Below are positions 35,345-42,459 of a stretch of DNA of 64,000 nucleotides, in pieces (within the stretch, counting starts at the first letter, position 1; every line of letters starts with the position of its first letter). Source of the DNA: Streptomyces sp. NRRL WC-3626 (GTDB lineage Bacteria > Actinomycetota > Actinomycetes > Streptomycetales > Streptomycetaceae); contig NZ_JOCA01000005.1 of NCBI RefSeq assembly GCF_000718785.1, forward strand, positions 248,001-312,000, given 5' to 3'. The notes beneath the pieces are model-generated. The model did no database searches. It was not told the origin of the DNA and saw only the letters and a program-made list of their open reading frames with translations. Position numbers and translations under genes: made by a program.

Positions 35345-36592
35345 TCACGCCCCAGTGAGCTTCGCGAACTTCTCTTCGAATTCCGTCTCTTCCTCGGAGC
35401 TCAGCGAGCGGAAGGCACGGGACTTGGCCTGCATGGCCCGGTCGGGGAGGATCAGCGGGTTGTTCGCCGCGTCCTCGTCGATCTGCGCGAGATCGTCCTT
35501 CACCCCGTCGACGGGACAGACGAAGTTGATGTACGCGGCGAGCCGTGCGGCCGGCTTCGGCTCGAAGTAGTAGTCGATCAGCCGCTCGGCGTTCGTCTTG
35601 TGCCGGGCCTTGTTGGGGATCAGCATGTTGTCGCTGGACGTCATGTAGCCGCTGTCCGGGATCAGGAACTCGATGTCCGGGTTGTCCGCCTTGAGCTGGA
35701 CGAGGTCGCCGGCCCAGGCGAGACAGGCGGCGAAGTCGCCCTTGGCGAGGTCGGAGGTGTAGTCGTTGCCGGTGAAGCGGCGGACCTGCCCCTTGTCGAC
35801 GGCCTTCTGCAGTCGGGCGATCGCCGCGTCGTAGTCGTCCGCGGCGAACTTCGCCGGGTCCTTGTCCATGTCGAGCAGGGTCATGCCGACGGTGTCGCGC
35901 ATCTCGGTGAGCAGACCGACCCGGCCCTTGAGCTTCGGATTGTCCAGCAGGTCGGAGAGGGTGCGTACCTCCACGCCGTCGAGCGCCTTCTTGTTGTAGC
36001 CGATGACCGTGGAGATGCCCTGCCACGGGTACGAGTAGGAGCGTCCCGGATCCCAGTCGGGGTTGCGGAACTGGGCCGACAGATGGGTGAAGGCGTTCGG
36101 CAGATGGGACGGGTCCAGTTTCTGGACCCAGCCGAGACGGATCAGACGGGCCGCCAGCCAGTCGGTGAGGACGATGATGTCGCGGCCGGTGTCCTGGCCC
36201 GCCGCCAGCTGCGGCTTGATCTTGCCGAAGAACTCGGTGTTGTCGTTGATGTCCTCGGTGTACTTGACCTTGACGCCCGTGCGCTGCGTGAACGCGTCCA
36301 GCGTGGGGTGCGCGCGCCCGCTGTCGTCGACGTCCATGTACTCGGTCCAGTTGGAGAAGCTGACGGTCTTCTCCTCCTTCGAGTGGTCCTCCGCGGAGAC
36401 ACCGCCCTGTGTGCTGCCGGCCGCGGGGATGCCGCAGCCGCTCAGCACACCGAGTCCGCCGGCCGCGAGCGCCCCGCCCGCGGAGGCGCGCAGCAGCGAA
36501 CGGCGGGACAGGCCCGCCCTGCCGGTGCGCAAGCTGCGCCGCATGGCGGCGACCTGGGCCGGGGAGAGGCGGTCGGGCTCGTACTGCTCCAT
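35345..36592 (-). CDS. potD: polyamine ABC transporter substrate-binding protein (Tat lipoprotein)
   Basis: A 415-residue PotD-like binding protein. The start is ATG 36592 (MEQYEPDRLS). The N terminus combines a twin-arginine motif (LSRRSLLRAS) with a lipobox (VLSGCG), so it is likely exported folded by Tat and lipidated. The mature part has VSFSNWTEYMD, TGVKVKYTEDINDNTEFFGK and IVLTDWLAARLI, all typical of spermidine/putrescine-binding proteins. It lies second in the operon, 49 bases after the dehydrogenase. Confidence 0.9.
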   Translation of the reverse strand: MEQYEPDRLSPAQVAAMRRSLRTGRAGLSRRSLLRASAGGALAAGGLGVLSGCGIPAAGSTQGGVSAEDHSKEEKTVSFSNWTEYMDVDDSGRAHPTLDAFTQRTGVKVKYTEDINDNTEFFGKIKPQLAAGQDTGRDIIVLTDWLAARLIRLGWVQKLDPSHLPNAFTHLSAQFRNPDWDPGRSYSYPWQGISTVIGYNKKALDGVEVRTLSDLLDNPKLKGRVGLLTEMRDTVGMTLLDMDKDPAKFAADDYDAAIARLQKAVDKGQVRRFTGNDYTSDLAKGDFAACLAWAGDLVQLKADNPDIEFLIPDSGYMTSSDNMLIPNKARHKTNAERLIDYYFEPKPAARLAAYINFVCPVDGVKDDLAQIDEDAANNPLILPDRAMQAKSRAFRSLSSEEETEFEEKFAKLTGA

Positions 36593-36641
36593 GCGCGTGG
36601 TGCCCTTTCGGGAGATGGCCGCGGGTCGGGCGGCCTGGCTG

Positions 36642-38132
36642 CTATCGGTCCCCGAAGACGGTGCGGTGCCAGTCCTTGCGGACCGCCGCGGTGTTGTCGA
36701 ACATGACGTGCTTGAGCTGCGTGTACTCCTCGAACGAATAGGCGGACATGTCCTTCCCGAAGCCGGACGCCCGGTATCCGCCGTGCGGCATCTCACTGAT
36801 GATCGGGATGTGGTCGTTGATCCACACGCACCCGGCCCTGATCTCGCGGGTGGCGCGGCCCGTCCGGTACACGTCCCTGCTCCACGCGGAGGCGGCGAGT
36901 CCGTACGGGGTGTCGTTGGCCAGCGCGATGCCCTCGTCGTCGGAGTCGAAGGGCAGCACGACCAGCACCGGACCGAAGATCTCGGACTGCACGACCTCGC
37001 TGTCCTGCGGTGCGCCGGCGATGAGGGTGGGGAGATAGTACGCGCCGCCCTCCAGTTCGCCCAGAGGCGTTTCGCCGCCGGTCACCACGCGTGCGTAGGC
37101 ACGGGCCCGGTCGACGAAGCCGGCCACCCGGTCGCGCTGGGCGTGCGAGACGAGCGGGCCGAGGTCGGTGCCGGGGGCGAAGGGGTCGCCCAGCCGGACC
37201 GTCTCCATCAGGGCTGCGGTGCGCTCCACGAACGCGTCGTAGAGCGGACGCTGGATGTAGGCGCGGGTGGCGGCCGTACAGTCCTGTCCCGTGTTGATCA
37301 GCGCGCCCGCGACCGCGCCGTTGACGGCGGCGTCGAGGTCGGCGTCGTCGAAGACGAGGAAGGGTGCCTTGCCGCCGAGTTCCAGGTGGAGGCGTTTGAC
37401 GGTGGTGGTGGCGATCTCGGCGACCCGCCTGCCGACGGCGGTGGAGCCGGTGAAGGAGGTCATGGCCACCTCGGGGTGGCCGACCAGGTGCTCGCCCGCC
37501 TCCCCGCCGGTGCCGGTGACGATGTTGATCACACCGTCCGGGATGCCGGCGTCGGTCGCGGCCTGCGCGAAGAGGAGTGAGGTCAGCGGGGTGAGCTCGG
37601 CGGGCTTGAGGACGACGGTGTTGCCCGCGGCGATCGCCGGGAGGATCTTCCAGGCGGCCATCTGGAGGGGATAGTTCCAGGGGGCGATGGAGCCGACGAC
37701 GCCGATGGGCTCGCGACGGACGTAGGAGGTGTGGTCGCCGGAGTACTCGCCGGCCGCCTGGCCCTGGAGGTGGCGGGCGGCGCCGGCGAAGAAGGCGATG
37801 TTGTCGATGGTGCCGGGGACGTCGAACTCGCGGGTCAGTTTCAGCGGCTTGCCGCACTGGAGTGATTCCGTGCGGGCGAAGTCCTCCGCGCGGTCGGCGA
37901 CGACTGCGGCGAAGCGGTGCAGGGTGTCCGAGCGTTCGGCGGGAGTGGCCGCGGCCCACGTGGTCAGCGCGTGGCGTGCGGCGGTGACGGCGGTGTCCAC
38001 GTCCGCCGTGCCGGCGAGTTCGTAGGTGTACACGTCCTGGCCGGTGGCCGGGTTCACGACGGTGTGGGTACGGCCCGAGGTGCCCTTGGCCGGGCGGCCG
38101 GCGATGAACTGGGCTCCGTCCGGATGGTGCAT
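36642..38132 (-). CDS. gamma-aminobutyraldehyde dehydrogenase, second copy
   Basis: A 496-residue dehydrogenase and first gene of the operon running to 30982. ATG 38132 follows GGAGGAG. Motifs: APWNYPLQMAAWKILPAIAAG, LELGGKAPFLV, the catalytic Cys in LINTGQDCTAATR and SEMPHGGYRASGFGKDMSAY. It is closely similar in these motifs to the enzyme at 14378, so the two are probably paralogues acting on 4-aminobutanal or related aminoaldehydes. Paired Lrp-type palindromes lie over and upstream of its promoter, as in front of the first copy. Confidence 0.88.
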   Translation of the reverse strand: MHHPDGAQFIAGRPAKGTSGRTHTVVNPATGQDVYTYELAGTADVDTAVTAARHALTTWAAATPAERSDTLHRFAAVVADRAEDFARTESLQCGKPLKLTREFDVPGTIDNIAFFAGAARHLQGQAAGEYSGDHTSYVRREPIGVVGSIAPWNYPLQMAAWKILPAIAAGNTVVLKPAELTPLTSLLFAQAATDAGIPDGVINIVTGTGGEAGEHLVGHPEVAMTSFTGSTAVGRRVAEIATTTVKRLHLELGGKAPFLVFDDADLDAAVNGAVAGALINTGQDCTAATRAYIQRPLYDAFVERTAALMETVRLGDPFAPGTDLGPLVSHAQRDRVAGFVDRARAYARVVTGGETPLGELEGGAYYLPTLIAGAPQDSEVVQSEIFGPVLVVLPFDSDDEGIALANDTPYGLAASAWSRDVYRTGRATREIRAGCVWINDHIPIISEMPHGGYRASGFGKDMSAYSFEEYTQLKHVMFDNTAAVRKDWHRTVFGDR

Positions 38133-38187
38133 GTCGCTCTCCTCCGTGCGCGAGGGGCGGCGTGGCGCCGGCTCGATTTGAGTGCCG

Positions 38188-38216
38188 ATCCTGGCAGAGG
38201 GAGGGGAGTCCAACAA
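38188..38216 (-). promoter_or_regulatory. promoter of the polyamine uptake/oxidation operon
   Basis: On the minus strand TTGTTG (38216-38211) and CAGGAT (38193-38188) are 17 bases apart. The transcript should begin near 38181, about 50 bases before the ATG at 38132. The -35 is also the right half of the palindrome at 38211-38231. Confidence 0.6.
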
Positions 38217-38231
38217 GGGATTCCGTTGTTG
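38211..38231. promoter_or_regulatory. Lrp-type operator over the operon -35
   Basis: A 21-base palindrome with only two mismatched pairs (6 bases from the centre on each side aside): CAACAA and TTGTTG flank GGATTCC. The inner 15 bases, CAAGGGATTCCGTTG (38214-38228), fit the CAAnGRAtTYCnTTG form of the site at 14201-14215. Confidence 0.6.
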
Positions 38232-38244
38232 AATTTTGGTTACG

Positions 38245-38259
38245 CGACGGAATCTGTTG
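38245..38259. promoter_or_regulatory. second Lrp-type operator of the operon
   Basis: CGACGGAATCTGTTG is a degenerate copy of the same palindrome. Its centre (38252) is 31 bases from the centre of the primary site (38221), the same spacing as at 14208/14239. Confidence 0.5.
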
Positions 38260-38345
38260 GTCGGGTCGGGGGCGGCGACGGAAATGGCCGGGCGGGGCGT
38301 CGGTGGTTGCTGGGAGACTCCGGCGCGGAGGAGACGACGGGTTTT

Positions 38346-38522
38346 CCGCCCCCGCCGCCCCTTCCCGTCCCGAACCGGGGGCGCTGCCCCCGGACCCCCG
38401 CTCCTCAAACGCCGGAGGGGCTGTTTCCAGCCCGTCCGGCGCTTGAGGACGAGGCCCGAAGGGCCGACAGGGGGTCTGGGGCGCATCCCCAGGGACGGGA
38501 CGGGAAGGGGCGGCGGGGGCGG
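38346..38522. repeat. long inverted-repeat element with perfect 26-bp outer arms
   Basis: The outer arms 38346-38371 and 38497-38522 are perfect reverse complements. Nested inside are GGGGGCGCTGCCCCC, a CTCCTCAAACGCCGGA / TCCGGCGCTTGAGGA pair and GGCCCGAAGGGCC. The whole can fold into one long cruciform-like structure. Elements of this type are, from memory, frequent in Streptomyces intergenic DNA. A partial copy lies at 22045-22152. Confidence 0.8.
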
Positions 38523-38549
38523 ACCGAACGACACGGAGGCAGCGCACCC

Positions 38550-39098
38550 ATGGACTCACACGCGACCCTGATCGAGGCGGTCCGGGCCGGCAAGAAGGTC
38601 AAGTACCTGCACTTCTGGGGCCACCGCCCCCTCCCCGACGGCCGCATCGGCCCCACCTGCCTCAGCCAGTGGTGGCCGTCCCCGTTCACCGTCGACGGCA
38701 AGCACTACGCGACCGCCGAACACTGGATGATGGCCGCGAAGGCCCGCCTCTTCGACGACCCGGAGGGCGAGCGCCGGGTCCTCGCCGCAGAACACCCCTC
38801 ACAGGCGAAGAAGGCGGGACGCCAGGTACGCGGCTTCGACGAGACGACCTGGCGAAGCCAACGCCTCCCCATCGTCGTGGAAGGCAGCGTGCACAAGTTC
38901 ACGGCCCACGAAGACCTGCGCGCGTTCCTCCTGAACACCGGCGACCGCGTCCTGGTCGAGGCCAGCCCGGTGGACCGGGTCTGGGGCATCGGGCTCGCGG
39001 CCGGCGACGAGGGCGCACTGGACCCGGAACGCTGGCGGGGCCCGAACCTGCTGGGGTTCGCGCTGATGGAGGCCCGCCGCAGGCTGCGCACCGGCTGA
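38550..39098 (+). CDS. NADAR family protein (YbiA-like)
   Basis: A 182-residue cytoplasmic protein of the NADAR superfamily. Landmarks are KYLHFWGH, LSQWWPSPFTVDGKHYATAE and HWMMAAKARLF at the start, and the C-terminal VWGIGLAAGDE and GPNLLGFALMEAR. Members cleave the N-glycosidic bond of damaged riboflavin precursors or remove ADP-ribose from guanine, so a clean-up or ADP-ribose role is possible. ATG 38550 follows GGAGG. The gene stands alone between the repeat element and the convergent GH3 gene. Confidence 0.85.
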   Translation: MDSHATLIEAVRAGKKVKYLHFWGHRPLPDGRIGPTCLSQWWPSPFTVDGKHYATAEHWMMAAKARLFDDPEGERRVLAAEHPSQAKKAGRQVRGFDETTWRSQRLPIVVEGSVHKFTAHEDLRAFLLNTGDRVLVEASPVDRVWGIGLAAGDEGALDPERWRGPNLLGFALMEARRRLRTG

Positions 39099-39261
39099 GC
39101 GGCACGTCGGGCCGGGAAGGCGGACCACGGACGGAACCCGAGGAGCCCGCCCGGGGATCAGCGCCCCGGGCCGGCGGCGACTCCTGCGACCCCGGCAGGG
39201 ACCCGGCACGGATGTCCGCGATGCCGGGCCCCTGCCCAAGATGCCGGCCCTCCCCGGACCC

Positions 39262-42102
39262 TCAACCGGAGAAGCCGACCCGCGCCAGCCGCAGCGGCCC
39301 GCGCAGTCGGACCCGCACGTCGTGCACACCGCCGACGACGGCGAAGGACGCGCGGAGCGTGCTGTAGTCGTACGGGCCCGACGTGGGTGCCGAAGGTGAC
39401 AGCGACGCGAGCACCGGCCCGTCACCCACCGAGACCTCGGCCGACCCCTCGCCGGACACCTCCACGGCGACCCCCGTCACCCCGTCACCGAAGTCGCAGC
39501 GGCGGAAGAGGAGTTCCCCCTCCTTCCCGGCCACGGCCGTGACCGCGTCGCCCGCCGACCTGTCCCGGTCGACGATCTCGACACCGCTCTGCTCGTCGAA
39601 GTCGGCCCCGTCCAGCCCGCGTTCGACCACCGCACGCGCTGCGGCGGGTTCACCGTCCAGCGTGAGCGTGACCCGCGACCGCACGTCCTCGCTGGACGCA
39701 CCGGCCAGCAGCTCGTACGCCCCCGGCTCCACCCGCCACCGGCCCACCGCCACATCCCAGAACGCGAACGCGGACAGCGGCAGTACGAAGGACAGTTCCA
39801 CCGTCTCCCCGGGCGCCGGCCCCACCCTCCGGTGCGCCAGCAGCTCACGGCGCGGACGCGGGACCGACGGGTCCACGGCACGGACGTACAGCTGGGGCAC
39901 CTCGTCGGCGGGCACGTCCCCCGAGTTGGTGACGGTGAACGAGACCCGCACCGCGGAGTCGACGACAGAGGCCGTCAACTCCCCGTAGGAGAACGCCCCG
40001 TACGACAGTCCGTGTCCGAAGGGGAACAGCGGTGTCCCCTCGAAGTACAGATAGGTCTGCCGGCCGCCGATCACGTCGTAGTCCAGCAGGTCCGGCAGAT
40101 CCGCGTCGTCGGCGTACCAGGTCTGCGGCAGCCGCCCGGCGGGGGAGACGTCACCGGCGAGGACCCGGGCCAGCGCGGTGCCGGCCGCCTGGCCGCCGTG
40201 CGCGGTCCACAGCATCGCGGGGAGGTCCGCCGGGTCGACCGCGTACGGGTAGGCGGAGGTCAGCACCAGCACCGTGCGCGGGTTGGCGGCGCGGGCCGCA
40301 CGCAGCAGCCGCTCCTGCTGGGCGGGCAGCCGCAGTGTCGTCCGGTCCTCGGTCTCGCGGCCGTTGATGTGCGGATCGTTGCCCGCGACCACCACGACCA
40401 CGTCGGCGCGGGCCGCCGCACGGGTGACCGCGTCCTCTCCGCGCTCGGCGACGATCAGCTCGAAGATCTCCGGATCGTCGTCGGCAACCTTCACGCCGTC
40501 GGCGGCGACCCGCACATGGCGTCCTGTCCCCACATGCCTGAGGAGGTGACCGTCCCCGTGCGGTTCCAGCCGGAACGTCTCCTGCACGACCCAGCCGCCC
40601 GGCTGGTCGGCGGAGGCGCGGACGTAGCCGTCCTCGGCGACCGAGAGATAGCGGCCGTCGGGCGCGCGCAGGGTGAGCACGCCCTCGCCCCAGTCGGCCA
40701 GGGCGAGTTCGCTGCCGGCCGCCCCGGCGGTCAGCGGTGGCAGGTCGGTGCGGCCCGCGAGCAGCGCCGGGTCGAGCGCGCCCTCGGCGCCGCGGGCCGG
40801 CTCGGGGGCCTCGGGCGCCGGCGGGACATGCAGGAACGTGCCCGCGGAGGTCTTCAGGAGCACCCGGTCCACGCCCTCGGCGAACTCCACACGGTCGGCG
40901 CCGAAACGCTCGTAGAGCCCCTCCAGCGGGGTGGAGCGGTGGATGAGGCTGCCGCTGTACCAGTCGAGCTTGCACTCGTCGGCCAGCAGTCCGACGACCG
41001 CGATCCGGGTGTCAGGGGCGAGCGGCAGCAGGTCCTCGTTGCGCAGCAGGACGATCGCCTGCTCGGCGGCCTCCTGGGCGAGCGCCCGGTGCTCCGGGGT
41101 GTCGAAGGGCTGCTTTCCCGCGTACGGATCGGCGCCCGGATCGAACTCGCCGAGCCGGAACCGCACGGAGAGCTGACGGCGTACGGCCGTGTCGAGGTCG
41201 GCCTCCGTCAGCAGTCCCCGCTCCAGCGCGCCCCGCACACGTCCGATGACAGTCGAGCTGTCGGTGCCGTGATCGGTGAAGCTGTCGACGCCGGCCCGCA
41301 GGGCCGCCGCCGTGGCCTCCTCGTGGGTGTCGAAGTAGTGCTCGGAGTCGACCAGGTTGGACGGCGCCCCGGCGTCCGAGCAGACCAGCAGGTCCTCTTC
41401 GGTCCAGGTGCGCAACTGTTCCCGCAAATACGGGGACACGTGGTTGGGACGCCCGTTGACCAGGTTGTACGCCGGCATCACCCCGGCCACCGTGCCCGCC
41501 TCCACGGTGTCGCGGAAGGCCCGCAGGTCGTATTCGTGCAGCACGCGCGGACGGACGGAGCTGGACGTGGTGTCGCGCTCCGTCTCGTTGTTGTGCGCCA
41601 GCCAGTGCTTCAGCACAGGGGCCGTGCGCCAGTAGAGCGGGTGGTCGCCGCGCAGGCCGTGGGTGTAGGCGGTGGCGATCGCCGAAGTCAGCCTCGGATC
41701 CTCCGAGTACCCCTCCTCGTTGCGGCCCCACAGCGGGTGGCGCAGCAGATTGACCACCGGCGCCCAGACGTTGAGGCCGACGCGCTCGTCTTGGACCCGC
41801 ATCGCACGGGCCTCGCGGGACACCGCCTCGCCCACCCGGCGCACCAGCTCCTCGTTCCAGGTGGCGCCCAGACCGACGGCCTGCGGGAACACGGTCGCCG
41901 GACCCATCCAGGCGACCCCGTGCAGGGCCTCCTGGCCGGTGCGGAACGCGGCGACGCCCAGCCGCTGGACGGCCGGCCCGAACTGGTGCAGAAATCCGAT
42001 CTTCTCGTCGAGGGTGAGCCGCGACAGAAGGTCGTCGATGCGCTTCGCGAACGGCAGACCCGTATCGCGGAAAGGCGGCGTGGGCGGCGTGGTTGCGGTC
42101 AC
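39262..42102 (-). CDS. GH3 beta-glycosidase with inserted beta-rich domain
   Basis: A 946-residue cytoplasmic glycoside hydrolase of family 3. GTG 42102 follows GAGGGGA. The N-terminal barrel has GLNVWAPVVNLLRHPLWGR, KHWLAHNNE and the nucleophile Asp243 in VCSDAGAPSN. The second alpha/beta domain is interrupted by a block of about 145 residues (410-555) resembling a beta-trefoil/fascin or PA14-like carbohydrate-binding insert (LTLRAPDGRYLSVAEDG). A fibronectin-like domain (VSFTVTNSGDVPADEVPQLY) and a further C-terminal beta-sandwich follow. Probably a beta-glucosidase or beta-xylosidase. It is divergent from the sugar importer and shares two LacI operators with it. Confidence 0.87.
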   Translation of the reverse strand: MTATTPPTPPFRDTGLPFAKRIDDLLSRLTLDEKIGFLHQFGPAVQRLGVAAFRTGQEALHGVAWMGPATVFPQAVGLGATWNEELVRRVGEAVSREARAMRVQDERVGLNVWAPVVNLLRHPLWGRNEEGYSEDPRLTSAIATAYTHGLRGDHPLYWRTAPVLKHWLAHNNETERDTTSSSVRPRVLHEYDLRAFRDTVEAGTVAGVMPAYNLVNGRPNHVSPYLREQLRTWTEEDLLVCSDAGAPSNLVDSEHYFDTHEEATAAALRAGVDSFTDHGTDSSTVIGRVRGALERGLLTEADLDTAVRRQLSVRFRLGEFDPGADPYAGKQPFDTPEHRALAQEAAEQAIVLLRNEDLLPLAPDTRIAVVGLLADECKLDWYSGSLIHRSTPLEGLYERFGADRVEFAEGVDRVLLKTSAGTFLHVPPAPEAPEPARGAEGALDPALLAGRTDLPPLTAGAAGSELALADWGEGVLTLRAPDGRYLSVAEDGYVRASADQPGGWVVQETFRLEPHGDGHLLRHVGTGRHVRVAADGVKVADDDPEIFELIVAERGEDAVTRAAARADVVVVVAGNDPHINGRETEDRTTLRLPAQQERLLRAARAANPRTVLVLTSAYPYAVDPADLPAMLWTAHGGQAAGTALARVLAGDVSPAGRLPQTWYADDADLPDLLDYDVIGGRQTYLYFEGTPLFPFGHGLSYGAFSYGELTASVVDSAVRVSFTVTNSGDVPADEVPQLYVRAVDPSVPRPRRELLAHRRVGPAPGETVELSFVLPLSAFAFWDVAVGRWRVEPGAYELLAGASSEDVRSRVTLTLDGEPAAARAVVERGLDGADFDEQSGVEIVDRDRSAGDAVTAVAGKEGELLFRRCDFGDGVTGVAVEVSGEGSAEVSVGDGPVLASLSPSAPTSGPYDYSTLRASFAVVGGVHDVRVRLRGPLRLARVGFSG

Positions 42103-42138
42103 GTGGTGTTCCCCTCGGGATGGAGCGACGAGGCGCTT

Positions 42139-42152
42139 TCGAAGCGCTTCGA
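42139..42152. promoter_or_regulatory. LacI-family operator before the GH3 gene
   Basis: TCGAAGCGCTTCGA, a perfect palindrome with the central CG typical of LacI/CebR-type sites, 37 bases upstream of the GH3 start codon. Confidence 0.8.
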
Positions 42153-42319
42153 TGCTCATTCGAGGCGGGGGCGGGTGTCAAGGGATTCGAGAGCAACAGA
42201 TCGGACGCCTCGCGTGCGATCACCCTGTGGTATGTCCGCGTCGCGATCACGCATACATCCGAGGAATCTTGGATCTGACCCTTGTGTGCCCCTGGGTGTT
42301 CACTTAACCTCGCACCACA

Positions 42320-42333
42320 TCGAAGCGCTTCGA
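42320..42333. promoter_or_regulatory. LacI-family operator before the importer operon
   Basis: Identical TCGAAGCGCTTCGA palindrome, 126 bases upstream of the binding-protein start at 42460. Confidence 0.8.
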
Positions 42334-42459
42334 CTGCGAGGCCCGCCTTTCCGGCGCACCTTCCGCCGAACGACCGCTTCGGCTCAGCCAGTTCCACTGA
42401 AGACACCGCAGCCGACGGCCACCGCCGGGTGTCCTGGTGCGCCATGAAGGGTTGACGCA

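Larger units (their letters stand above)
38133..38549. other. divergent intergenic region with operon promoter and long repeat
   Basis: 417 bases between the polyamine operon and the NADAR gene. From left to right it holds the operon leader, promoter (38188-38216), two operator-like palindromes (38211-38259) and a long inverted-repeat element (38346-38522). No coding frame is credible. Confidence 0.8.
42103..42459. promoter_or_regulatory. divergent control region of the carbohydrate locus
   Basis: 357 bases between the GH3 gene and the importer. It carries two perfect 14-base operators, one near each gene (42139-42152 and 42320-42333). Most of the rest is lower in GC than the genes around it. 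A promoter for each direction is expected, but I cannot fix hexamers with confidence. Confidence 0.7.
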
